This document shows positions 1 to 8,084 of a stretch of 64,000 nucleotides of DNA, in pieces. The stretch lies in the NCBI RefSeq assembly GCF_003604195.1, contig NZ_QXGR01000001.1, positions 62,001 to 126,000 of the forward strand, written 5' to 3'. Position 1 is the first letter of the stretch, and each line of letters begins with the position of its first letter. Both the position numbers and the translations under genes were made by a program. The notes under the pieces are model-generated. The model had not been told where the DNA came from. It was given only the letters and a program-made list of their open reading frames with translations, and ran no database searches. The DNA comes from Simplicispira lacusdiani. GTDB lineage: Bacteria; Pseudomonadota; Gammaproteobacteria; Burkholderiales; Burkholderiaceae_C.

Positions 1-768
1 GCCCTGTCGATTCCTGGCGCCATGGAAGTGGCCCAGCGCGCCCGCGGCTACGACAAGGGCCTGTTCGAGTGGCTGCGCAAGGCACCCTGGAGCAACCCCG
101 TGTTCTCCGGCGTGTTCATCTCCCTGGTGGGCTTCGGCTTCCTGGGCGGCATCACCGGCGTGATGATGGGTACCGAACAGCTGAACCTGCTGATCCACAA
201 CACCATTTACGTTCCTGGCCACTTCCACGCCACCGTGGTGGTCGGCACGACGCTGACGTTCATGTCGCTGACGTACTTCCTGATCCCCGTGCTGTTCCGT
301 CGCGAGATGATCAACCCGGGCCTGGCCAGGATTCAGCCCTACCTGTTCGGCTTCTCGATGTACTTCTTCTGCCTCGTGATGATGGGCGCCGGCACGCTGG
401 GCGTTTCCCGCCGTCACTGGGACATGGCCTTCAGCGGCGCGGCCCTGGCCTATGAGTGGCCCGGCGCGGCCTACCTGATGATGGGTCTGGTTGGCATCGG
501 CGGCCTGGTGGCCATCGTCGGCGGCGCGATCTACATCTACATCACCGTCGGCTCCCTCCTGTGGGGCAAGAAGCTCGACACCGGCACCGTGAGCGCCAAG
601 TTCACCCCGCTGATGCGCGCCGCCCCCACCGCTGCTGCACAGACCTACGGTTCCGCAGGTTTCGTGGCCCCTGGCACCTTCGTGCTGGCCATGTTCTTCC
701 TCGTGACCTTCGTGCTCTACTACTTCGTGAACTGGAAGTACCTCGGCCAGCTCTGGAGTCTCAGCTAA
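1..768 (+). CDS. Haem-copper oxidase subunit I, C-terminal part (5' end outside window)
   Basis: The reading frame is open from base 1, so the gene begins upstream; 255 residues are visible. The motif VPGHFH (GHFH codons at 217-228) is the helix X pair that binds the low-spin and high-spin haems in this superfamily. The flanking residues (HNTIYVPGHFHATVVVG) look more like the ba3-type (B) family than the mitochondrial-like A family. About six hydrophobic helices follow. It acts in the inner membrane as catalytic subunit of an oxygen (or possibly nitric oxide) reductase. The copper-B ligands lie outside the window, so the reaction cannot be fixed. ctaB and SCO genes follow directly, which fits an assembly cluster. 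Confidence 0.85.
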   Translation, partial: ALSIPGAMEVAQRARGYDKGLFEWLRKAPWSNPVFSGVFISLVGFGFLGGITGVMMGTEQLNLLIHNTIYVPGHFHATVVVGTTLTFMSLTYFLIPVLFRREMINPGLARIQPYLFGFSMYFFCLVMMGAGTLGVSRRHWDMAFSGAALAYEWPGAAYLMMGLVGIGGLVAIVGGAIYIYITVGSLLWGKKLDTGTVSAKFTPLMRAAPTAAAQTYGSAGFVAPGTFVLAMFFLVTFVLYYFVNWKYLGQLWSLS

Positions 769-782
769 GCGGATACTGCGCC

Positions 783-1682
783 ATGCACACCACCACGCTC
801 AAGCCCGCCGGGCGCAGTGCAGCGCAGTTGACGCGCGACGTCATCTCGCTGTTCAAGCTGCGCATTGGCGTGCTGATCATGATTACCGCGCTCGTGGGCA
901 TGGCGGTCTCGCCCGGCCCCTCGCCCAGCATGGCACAGGTCCTCGTGCTGGCGCTGTCGGTGCTCATCGCGTCGGCGAGCGCGGGTGCGTTCAACCAGTA
1001 TGTCGAGCATGAAAGCGACCGCCTGATGGCGCGCACGCGCGGTCGCGCGTTCGCCACCGGTGCGCTGCCCCACCACCCTGCCTGGCTGGCCCTCATGGCC
1101 GTGCTGCTGGCGGGCGCGGTGGCGGCGGCGTGGCTGGTGCTCAACGGGATGGCCGCGCTGTACGTCTTCCTGGGCGCCTTCTTCTACGGGGTGGTCTACA
1201 CCCTGTGGCTGAAGCGCCGCAGCACGATGAACATCGTCATTGGCGGCCTGGCGGGCAGCTTCGCCGTGCTCGCGGGTGCGGCCGCCATCGACCCACAGCT
1301 CGGCCCCCTGCCCATGCTGCTGGCCCTCGTTCTGTTCCTCTGGACGCCACCCCACTTCTGGAGCCTGGCGATCGCCAACCGTGCCGATTACGCACAGGCG
1401 GGCGTTCCCATGCTGCCGGTCGTTGTCGGTCCCGAGCGCGCCGCGCGCACCGTGCTGTTCAGCACGGTGGCGCTGTTCGTGGCCTCGCTGCTGCCCATCG
1501 GCTTCGGCGCAGGTCCGGTCTATGCCGTTGGCGCTCTTGCCGGCGGCCTGCATTTCGTTCACAAATCCTGGCTGCTGGCGCGCGATACGAACCGCGCCAC
1601 CGCCATGGGTTCCTTCTTCGCATCGCTGGTGCAGTTGAGCGTCCTGCTGGTCGCCGCCTGCATCGACGGCTTCATGCGATAA
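783..1682 (+). CDS. ctaB: Protohaem IX farnesyltransferase (haem O synthase, CtaB/CyoE)
   Basis: A 299-residue UbiA-family prenyltransferase that transfers farnesyl diphosphate to haem b to make haem O for haem-copper oxidases. Family signatures are visible: the first Asp-rich motif region NQYVEHESDRLMARTRGR, the loop YTLWLKRRSTMNIVIGG, WTPPHFWSLA and RADYAQAGVPMLP. About eight transmembrane helices are apparent. The usual first Asp of NxxxDxxxD is Glu here, a mild deviation. The gene starts 14 bp after the oxidase subunit I stop and is probably co-transcribed with it. Its presence suggests that at least one oxidase in this cluster uses haem O or A. Confidence 0.93.
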   Translation: MHTTTLKPAGRSAAQLTRDVISLFKLRIGVLIMITALVGMAVSPGPSPSMAQVLVLALSVLIASASAGAFNQYVEHESDRLMARTRGRAFATGALPHHPAWLALMAVLLAGAVAAAWLVLNGMAALYVFLGAFFYGVVYTLWLKRRSTMNIVIGGLAGSFAVLAGAAAIDPQLGPLPMLLALVLFLWTPPHFWSLAIANRADYAQAGVPMLPVVVGPERAARTVLFSTVALFVASLLPIGFGAGPVYAVGALAGGLHFVHKSWLLARDTNRATAMGSFFASLVQLSVLLVAACIDGFMR

Positions 1683-1704
1683 CTCCCAGCGGCAGGAATT
1701 CCCC

Positions 1705-2559
1705 ATGCACGCCACAGTTCTTCTTCGCGGATACCTCGCGGTGGTGCTGTGCCTTGCCATGGGCCTGCTGCTGCCCCTTTCTTCCCAGGCCGCGTCGTCT
1801 CCCGACATGGGCCTGGACCGCGAGCAGGCCCTGCGCCTCAGCCAGGAAGCGATCGGCCGCAAAGTCGGCGACCACACCCTGCTCGACCGCGAGGGCCGGC
1901 CCGTGCGCCTGTCCTCCTACCGCGGCAAGCCGCTGCTGGTGAGCTTCATCTACACGGGCTGCTTCCAGGTCTGCCCCACCACCACGCGCTCGCTGCAGGA
2001 AACCGTGCAAGGCCTGCAGAAGGTCTTCGGCACCAACCAGTTCAATGTGGTGAGCATCGGCTTCAACCAGCCCGATGATTCGCCCGTGGCCCTCAAGGCA
2101 TTCGCCGCCCAGTACCAGATCAACCAGCCCAGCTGGGAATTCCTGAGCCCGTCCATGAGCACCATCGGTGCCATCGCGAAGGATTTCGGCTTCGTCTACG
2201 CCCCCACCCCGGCAGGCTTCGACCATGTGCTCCAGGTTTCGCTGCTCGATGCCGACGGCCGCATCGTGCGCCAGATCTACGGCGAGAGCATCATGCCCGC
2301 CGAGATCGGCGAACCGATCAAGCTGCTGCTCAGCGGCGCCCCGGTGGAGCCCGCCACCATGCTGGACGACGTGATGGACCGCGTGCGCATCCTGTGCACC
2401 GTCTACGACCCCAAGACCGGCTCCTACCGCGTGGACTACACTCTGCCCATCCAGATTGCGGGCGGCGTGACCTTCTTCATCCTCATGCTGGTGTTTTTCT
2501 TCAACGAATGGCGCTCGAACCGACCTGGCGCCCGCACGAAAGGGGCGCGCCGCGTCTGA
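1705..2559 (+). CDS. SCO1/SenC-family copper chaperone
   Basis: A 284-residue thioredoxin-fold protein of the SCO1/SenC/PrrC family, which delivers copper to or reduces thiols at oxidase copper sites in the periplasm. An N-terminal signal or anchor helix (about residues 7-30) precedes the fold. The copper-binding CxxxC is at C86 and C90 (YTGCFQVCPTTT), and the conserved distal His is H174 (GFDHVLQV). An extra C-terminal transmembrane helix at about 249-266 is less usual for SCO proteins and may keep the chaperone next to the oxidase. It lies 22 bp after ctaB. Confidence 0.9.
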   Translation: MHATVLLRGYLAVVLCLAMGLLLPLSSQAASSPDMGLDREQALRLSQEAIGRKVGDHTLLDREGRPVRLSSYRGKPLLVSFIYTGCFQVCPTTTRSLQETVQGLQKVFGTNQFNVVSIGFNQPDDSPVALKAFAAQYQINQPSWEFLSPSMSTIGAIAKDFGFVYAPTPAGFDHVLQVSLLDADGRIVRQIYGESIMPAEIGEPIKLLLSGAPVEPATMLDDVMDRVRILCTVYDPKTGSYRVDYTLPIQIAGGVTFFILMLVFFFNEWRSNRPGARTKGARRV

Positions 2560-2572
2560 CGCCCGTCGTTCA

Positions 2573-4159
2573 ATGTCGCCTTCTGGTTCAGGCTTCGTCC
2601 GCGAAGACCTTCCCGCTCAGCAGTCCACCTCCCCGGTTCCCCGCATTGCCGATGCCTACCGCGCCATCGAGCATGCCTTCGATGCGCCCTTCGGCGGCGC
2701 GCTGAACCCGCTCAAGCACCTGGGCGCACTAGGGTTCCTGCTGTTCTGGCTCCTGGTGACCACCGGGGTCGTGCTCTACGCCATCCTCGACACCTCGGCC
2801 GCGGGCGCCTACCCGTCCATCAACGACCTGGCACAGGTCCCCTGGATGCTGGGCACGGCCCTGCGCGGACTGCACCGCTACGCGGCCGACGGCTTCGTCA
2901 TCGTCATGTTCGCGCACCTCGCGCGCGAATGGGTGCTCGGCCGCTACAAGGGGTTCCGCGCCGTGCCCTGGCTGACCGGCATCCCCCTGATCGCGCTGGC
3001 CTTTGTCTGCGGCATTGGCGGCTTCTGGCTCAACTGGGACCAGCTGGGCCAGTTTTCCGCGATCGCCACGGCGGAGTGGCTCGACGCGCTGCCTTTCCTC
3101 GCATCGCCCCTGGCGCGCAATTTCCTCGGCGACGCCAACCTGAACCGCCTGTTCACGCTGTTCGTCTTCGTCCATCTGGGCGTACCCCTGCTGATGGTGT
3201 TCGGGCTGTGGTTCCACATCCAGCGCATCAGCCGTGCCCGCGTCTTCCCGCCCCGCGCCATGGCGCTGGCCACGACGGCCACCCTGCTGTTGCTGGCGCT
3301 CGTGCTTCCCGTGCGCAGCCAGGGGCCCGCCAATCTGGCCACGGTGCCCCAGAACCTGCAACTCGACTGGATACTGCTCTTCATCCATCCGCTGACGGAT
3401 GCCACATCCCCCATGGCGATGTGGGCCCTGCTCGTGGCGGCATTCGCCGCGCTGCTGGCACTGCCACTGCTGCCCGCGCGCGCGCAGCCCGTGGCCGTGG
3501 TCGACCCGGGCAACTGCAGCGGCTGCCGGCGCTGCTTCGACGACTGCCCCTACTCCGCCGTCACCATGGTGCCGCACACCAACGGGCGGCGCGGCGTGGA
3601 GCTGGCGGTCGTTGATGCCGACCTGTGCGCGAGCTGCGGCATCTGTGTCGGCGCCTGCCCCTCCTCCACGCCCTTCCGCAGCACGGAAAGGCTGGTCACA
3701 GGGATCGACATGCCGCAATCGCCCATACACGACCTGCGCGAGCGCTTGCTGCAAGGCCTGGCTGCCCTGCCCGGCCCGCGCCGCTACGTGGTCTTCGGCT
3801 GTGACCACGGCGCGCGCGCCGCATCCACGGCCGCACCCGACGTGCTGCATTTCAGCCTGGTGTGCGCGGGCATGCTGCCGCCCTCCTTCATCGAATACGC
3901 GCTGCGCGGCGGCGCCGATGGCGTGCTGGTCAGCGGCTGCCGCGCTGGCGGCTGCGAATTCCGGCTGGGCCAGCGCTGGACAGAGCAGCGCCTGAACGGC
4001 ACGCGCGAACCCCATCTGCGCGCCTCGGTGCCCCGCGACCGCTGGCATGTCGCCTGGGCCGACCGTGGCGACGAAGCCGCGCTCGCCGCCGCATTGGATC
4101 AATTACGCGCCCGCGCTGGCGCCCCCGAATCAAACTTGCCCTTGGAGAGCACCCCATGA
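2573..4159 (+). CDS. Cytochrome b / double [4Fe-4S] / MvhD-like fusion protein
   Basis: A 528-residue three-part fusion. Residues about 40-300 form a cytochrome b N-terminal (PetB-like) membrane domain with paired haem ligands H101/H115 and H201/H215, each pair 14 residues apart as in bc1 and b6f cytochrome b. Residues 315-325 and 352-362 carry two ferredoxin-type CxxCxxCxxxC motifs. The C-terminal part (about 403-515) has Cys410, Cys431 and SGCRAGGCEFRLG, resembling the MvhD/FlpD [2Fe-2S] domain of hydrogenase-heterodisulfide reductase systems. It probably moves electrons between a cytoplasmic FeS relay and haem b. The electron donor is unknown. The stop overlaps the next start as ATGA. Confidence 0.82.
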   Translation: MSPSGSGFVREDLPAQQSTSPVPRIADAYRAIEHAFDAPFGGALNPLKHLGALGFLLFWLLVTTGVVLYAILDTSAAGAYPSINDLAQVPWMLGTALRGLHRYAADGFVIVMFAHLAREWVLGRYKGFRAVPWLTGIPLIALAFVCGIGGFWLNWDQLGQFSAIATAEWLDALPFLASPLARNFLGDANLNRLFTLFVFVHLGVPLLMVFGLWFHIQRISRARVFPPRAMALATTATLLLLALVLPVRSQGPANLATVPQNLQLDWILLFIHPLTDATSPMAMWALLVAAFAALLALPLLPARAQPVAVVDPGNCSGCRRCFDDCPYSAVTMVPHTNGRRGVELAVVDADLCASCGICVGACPSSTPFRSTERLVTGIDMPQSPIHDLRERLLQGLAALPGPRRYVVFGCDHGARAASTAAPDVLHFSLVCAGMLPPSFIEYALRGGADGVLVSGCRAGGCEFRLGQRWTEQRLNGTREPHLRASVPRDRWHVAWADRGDEAALAAALDQLRARAGAPESNLPLESTP

Positions 4160-4659
4160 CCCGAGCCTTCACCTGGACCGGCCAAGCCCTGCTGTACGGC
4201 CTTTTCGCACTGGCGATCGGCATCTTTTCGCGCTGGCCCCTGTACCACCCCCTGGAGCCAGACCGCGCGCTGGTCAAGGTGAGCTTCGTCCACCATGGCG
4301 TGCGCATCGCGGACTGCCGGCCCTACACCAAGGAAGAGCTGGCCAAGCTGGCCCCCAACATGCGCGCGCCGATGAAGTGCGAGCGCGAGCGCTCGCCGGT
4401 GCATATCGAACTCGATATCGACGGCAAGACGGTGTTCCAACGCACCGCCCCCCCCTCGGGCCTGTCCCGCGATGGGGCGTCCACCGTTTACCACAGCGTG
4501 GACGTTCCGGCAGGCGAGCACCGCATCACCGTGCGCATGAGGGACAACAAGACCGTCGAGGGTTTCACGCACCAGCATGACTCCACCATCACGCTCAAGC
4601 CCGCCCAGGTGCTGGTGATCGACTTCAACGCCGAAGAGGGAGGGATCATCCTGTCATGA
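4156..4659 (+). CDS. Single-helix exported protein of the respiratory cluster, unknown function
   Basis: A 167-residue protein I do not recognise. One N-terminal hydrophobic helix (about residues 9-25) is followed by a hydrophilic, beta-rich domain predicted to face the periplasm. Potential metal or redox residues are C54, C75, a His pair H46-H47, and H139/H141 in FTHQHD. The gene overlaps both neighbours by 4 bp (ATGA at each end), so it is almost certainly translationally coupled to the cytochrome b fusion and the second oxidase subunit I. It could be an accessory subunit of the oxidase in place of subunit II or a FixH-like protein, but no CuA motif is visible. Confidence 0.7.
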   Translation: MTRAFTWTGQALLYGLFALAIGIFSRWPLYHPLEPDRALVKVSFVHHGVRIADCRPYTKEELAKLAPNMRAPMKCERERSPVHIELDIDGKTVFQRTAPPSGLSRDGASTVYHSVDVPAGEHRITVRMRDNKTVEGFTHQHDSTITLKPAQVLVIDFNAEEGGIILS

Positions 4660-6107
4660 CCGCCATGCCCACGCACACCTTTGGCCACGGCAGCGGCAGT
4701 CCGCCACTGCCCGCCGTGCAATCACAGGCCGAATACGATCTGGCGGTCCCGCAGGACGCCCGCCGCACGCTCGCGCGTGGCTGGCTCTGGCTGGGCCTGC
4801 TCGCCTTGATCGGCTCCGGGCTGTTCTCCATCCTGCTGGTTTTCTCGCGGACACCAGGCATCAACAAGCTGCTGCCCGCAGCCGACTTCTTCCATATCTC
4901 GCTGGTGCTGCACGTGGACCTGTCGGTGCTGGTGTGGTTCGTCGCCCTGGGCGGACTGCTCTGGAGCATCAACGGATCGCAGCGTGCCACCGGCTGGGGC
5001 TGGCTGGCGCTGTGGGTCACGGCCGCCGGGACGGCCGCCATGTCCCTGGCCCCCTTCCTCGATCCCGGTGCGCCGGTCATGGCCAACTACATCCCGGTGC
5101 TGTCCTCGCCCTTGTTCCTCGGCGGCCTGGTCGTTTTCGGCGTGGGCGTGGCGGTGCTGGTGCTGCGCAGCCTGCTGTCGGCGCCCCGGCTGGGGTTCGG
5201 CTTTGGCGGCCAGGGCGCGTTGTCGTTCGGCCTGAACGCTGCCGCCGTGGCCACGGCCGTGGCCCTGCTCTCGTTTGCCTGGTCCACCGCGGTCGTGCCG
5301 CTGAGCCTCGACGGCAAGGCCTACTATGAAATCCTGTTCTGGGGCGGCGGCCACGCGCTGCAGTTCACCTGGACGCTGCTCATGCTGGTGGGATGGCTCT
5401 GGCTGGCGCATGCCTGCGGCGCCCACGTGCCGCTGAGTCCGCGCGTGACGCTGGCGATGTTCGGCCTGGCCCTGGCCGGTGTGTTCGTCACCCCCTATGC
5501 CTACCTGGCCCATGACGTGGCCTCGGTCGAACACCGCAACCTGCTGACCTGGGCCATGCGCGTGGGCGGCGGCCCCGCCATCGTCCCCGTGGGGCTGGCC
5601 GTGGTCTTCGCGCTGGCCCGCCAGCGCCTGGCGAACGACGCCATGCGCCCGCTGCGCGCGGCGCTGCTGTCCTCCGTGCTGCTGTTCGCGGCCGGCGGCG
5701 TGATCGGCGTCTTCATCAACGGCAGCAATGTGCGCATTCCCGCGCATTACCACGGCTGCATCGTCGGCGTGACGCTGGCCCTGATGGGCGTGGTCTACAA
5801 GGTGCTGCCAGCCCTGGGCTACGCCACGCCCCAGGGACGCCTGGCCACCTGGCAACCCTGGCTTTACGGCGCAGGCCAGCTGATGCACATCATCGGCCTG
5901 GTCTGGTCGGGCGGCTACGGCGTGCAACGCAAGGTGGCCGGCGCCGAGCAGGTGCTGCGCAGCACCGCCGAAGTGGCCGGCATGGGCCTCATGGGCCTGG
6001 GCGGCCTGATTGCCATCATCGGCGGACTGCTGTTCGTCGTCGTGGTGATCCAGGCCATTCGCAACACGCCCGCATCCGCGGGCCAATCACGGACGACACA
6101 ACGATGA
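4656..6107 (+). CDS. Divergent haem-copper oxidase / NO reductase-like subunit I
   Basis: A 483-residue polytopic protein (about 12 helices) with haem-copper oxidase features. H86 in LHVDLSVLVW is the likely low-spin haem ligand, H233 in GGGHALQF sits at the helix VI copper-B position, and H364/H366 (AHYHG) match the helix X haem ligands. Where the superfamily normally has two adjacent His for copper-B in helix VII, this protein has H286-D287 (LAHDVAS). The helix VI cross-link Tyr is Phe237. These changes recall NO-reductase-like branches with altered copper-B ligands, but a variant oxidase or a non-catalytic subunit is possible. The start overlaps the preceding gene by 4 bp. Confidence 0.8.
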   Translation: MTAMPTHTFGHGSGSPPLPAVQSQAEYDLAVPQDARRTLARGWLWLGLLALIGSGLFSILLVFSRTPGINKLLPAADFFHISLVLHVDLSVLVWFVALGGLLWSINGSQRATGWGWLALWVTAAGTAAMSLAPFLDPGAPVMANYIPVLSSPLFLGGLVVFGVGVAVLVLRSLLSAPRLGFGFGGQGALSFGLNAAAVATAVALLSFAWSTAVVPLSLDGKAYYEILFWGGGHALQFTWTLLMLVGWLWLAHACGAHVPLSPRVTLAMFGLALAGVFVTPYAYLAHDVASVEHRNLLTWAMRVGGGPAIVPVGLAVVFALARQRLANDAMRPLRAALLSSVLLFAAGGVIGVFINGSNVRIPAHYHGCIVGVTLALMGVVYKVLPALGYATPQGRLATWQPWLYGAGQLMHIIGLVWSGGYGVQRKVAGAEQVLRSTAEVAGMGLMGLGGLIAIIGGLLFVVVVIQAIRNTPASAGQSRTTQR

Positions 6108-8023
6108 AACAACTCCAGGCATTGCTGCAGTGGCTGTTCCTGCGTGCCGAGGGACTGTTCAACTCGGCGTTCGGCGACCGCATCAACCCCCTCTACCACC
6201 TCGGTGCCATCACCTTCTTCCTGTTCTGGGTGGTCGGCGCGAGCGGCCTCTATATCTACGCCTTCTTCGAGACCGGCGTTTCCGTGGCCTATCCCTCGGT
6301 GATGTCGCTGACCCATGACCAGTGGTTCGCGGGCGGCATCATGCGCAGCATCCACCGCTACGCCTCCGACGCCATGGTGCTGACCATGATGCTGCACATG
6401 CTGCGCTACTTCGCGTTCAACCTGTACCACGGCTTCCGCTGGTTCTCGTGGGTGACCGGCGTGCTGCTGATCTGGATGGTCTATGCCTCCGGCATCAACG
6501 GCTACATGCTGCCGTGGGACCAGCTTGCGCAGTACGTCACCGTGGCCAGCTTCGAGTGGCTCGACTGGCTGCCGAGCTTCGGCGGCACGCTGATGCGCAA
6601 TTTCGTCTACTCGAACCACGTCGGCGACCGTTTCTTCACGCTGCTGTCGTTCATGCACCTGGGTATCCCGCTGGTGCTGCTGATGGTGATGTGGATCCAC
6701 GTGCAGCGCGTGCCCAAGGCGCGTACCACGCCGCCCCGCCCCATCGCGGTGGGCCTGCTGGCGTCCATGTTCGTGCTGTCGCTGGTGCTGCCGGTGGACA
6801 GCCAGGGCGGCGCGGCCAACCTGGCCGTCGCGGTCACCAACGTGAAGCTCGACTGGTTCTACCTCGCCGTCTTCCCGCTGCTCAACGAATGGTCCATGGG
6901 CAAGGTCTGGGCGCTCGTGGTGGGCGGCACCGTGGTCGTCGCCCTGCTGCCCTGGTGGCCGCCGAAGTTCCGCCGGGGCGAGAAGCGCAAGCACCTGGTC
7001 GTGGCGCACGGTGCCCAGGGCGCCAGCGCCGAATTCAAGGTGCGCGCAGACGAGACCATCCTCGACGCGGGCCTGCGCGAAGGCCTGGCCCTGCCCTATG
7101 AATGCCGCAACGGTGGCTGCGGCCTGTGCCTGTGCAGCGTGGAGCACGGCAGCGTCGATCACCGCCCCTACCAGCGCAGCGCCCTGCCCGACGCCCTCAA
7201 GGCGCAGGGCAAGGCCCTGATGTGCTGCGCCGTGCCGCGCGGCGATGTGGTCATCGAGGTGGACGGCTTCGTCCCCAGCGAAACCGCCACCATCGCCACG
7301 GTGCACAGCGGCACGGTGGCGGGCCTGGAACGCCTAGCCGAGGACGTGATGCGCGTGCTCATCGACCTGCCCGAGGGCCAGGCGCTCGATTTCGAGGCCG
7401 GCCAGTACATCGACATCCTGCTCGACGACGGCCAGCGCCGCGCCTTCTCGTTCGCCAACGCGCCGCACACGCGCGACCAGATCGAGCTGCATGTGCGCCT
7501 GATCCCCGGCGGCCGCTTCACCACCCATGTGTTCGAGGGCATGAAGGTCGGCGACACCCTGCGCTTCGAGGGCCCGCGCGGCAGCTTCACGCTGCGCGAC
7601 AGCATGCACCCCATTCTGTTCGTGGCCGGCGCCACCGGCTTCGCGCCCATCAAGAGCATCGTCGAAGACGCCTTCCAGCGCGGCGTGCAGCGGCCCATGC
7701 GCCTGTACTGGGGCGTGCGCCAGCGCAAGGACCTCTACATGCTGGAGCTGTGCGAGCAGTGGCAGCAGAAACACCCGAACTTCACCGTGGTGCCCGTGGT
7801 GTCCGAGCCCTCCGAGGGCGACGGCTGGACCGGCCGCACGGGCCTGGTGCACGAGGCCATGCTGAAGGACTTCGCCGACCTCAGTGGCCACGAGGTTTAC
7901 CTCTGCGGCTCGGTGAAGATGGTGGAGACCGCCGTGCCGGCCTTCCTGGCCCAGGGCCTGGGCGAGGACGCCTGCTTCTCCGACGCCTTCCTGATGGCCG
8001 CCCCGGCCCCGGCGCAGCAGTAA
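6104..8023 (+). CDS. Cytochrome b / [2Fe-2S] ferredoxin / FAD-NAD(P)H reductase fusion protein
   Basis: A 639-residue fusion. Residues about 25-290 are a cytochrome b membrane domain with haem ligands H84/H98 and H185/H199, both pairs spaced 14. Residues about 297-388 form a plant-type [2Fe-2S] ferredoxin (C334, C339, C342, C374). Residues about 395-630 form a ferredoxin-NADP reductase-type module with an FAD motif near RAFSFAN (446-452) and a nucleotide-binding GATGFAPI (509-516). The likely path is NAD(P)H to FAD to FeS to haem b at the membrane, or the reverse. The start overlaps the preceding gene by 4 bp, and it is the last gene before a terminator. The domain calls are secure; the partner is inferred. 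Confidence 0.85.
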   Translation: MKQLQALLQWLFLRAEGLFNSAFGDRINPLYHLGAITFFLFWVVGASGLYIYAFFETGVSVAYPSVMSLTHDQWFAGGIMRSIHRYASDAMVLTMMLHMLRYFAFNLYHGFRWFSWVTGVLLIWMVYASGINGYMLPWDQLAQYVTVASFEWLDWLPSFGGTLMRNFVYSNHVGDRFFTLLSFMHLGIPLVLLMVMWIHVQRVPKARTTPPRPIAVGLLASMFVLSLVLPVDSQGGAANLAVAVTNVKLDWFYLAVFPLLNEWSMGKVWALVVGGTVVVALLPWWPPKFRRGEKRKHLVVAHGAQGASAEFKVRADETILDAGLREGLALPYECRNGGCGLCLCSVEHGSVDHRPYQRSALPDALKAQGKALMCCAVPRGDVVIEVDGFVPSETATIATVHSGTVAGLERLAEDVMRVLIDLPEGQALDFEAGQYIDILLDDGQRRAFSFANAPHTRDQIELHVRLIPGGRFTTHVFEGMKVGDTLRFEGPRGSFTLRDSMHPILFVAGATGFAPIKSIVEDAFQRGVQRPMRLYWGVRQRKDLYMLELCEQWQQKHPNFTVVPVVSEPSEGDGWTGRTGLVHEAMLKDFADLSGHEVYLCGSVKMVETAVPAFLAQGLGEDACFSDAFLMAAPAPAQQ

Positions 8024-8040
8024 ACGGGCTCCACGAAAAA

Positions 8041-8075
8041 GCGCCCGGCACCGTCAAGGTGCCGGGCGCTTTTTT
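8041..8075. terminator. Strong rho-independent terminator, bidirectional
   Basis: A perfect 12-bp stem (GCGCCCGGCACC at 8041-8052, complement at 8058-8069) with a 5-base loop is followed by six T on the plus strand and preceded by five A. It can end transcription of the respiratory cluster from the left and of ubiD from the right. Confidence 0.93.
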
Positions 8076-8084
8076 ATTTCCTCG

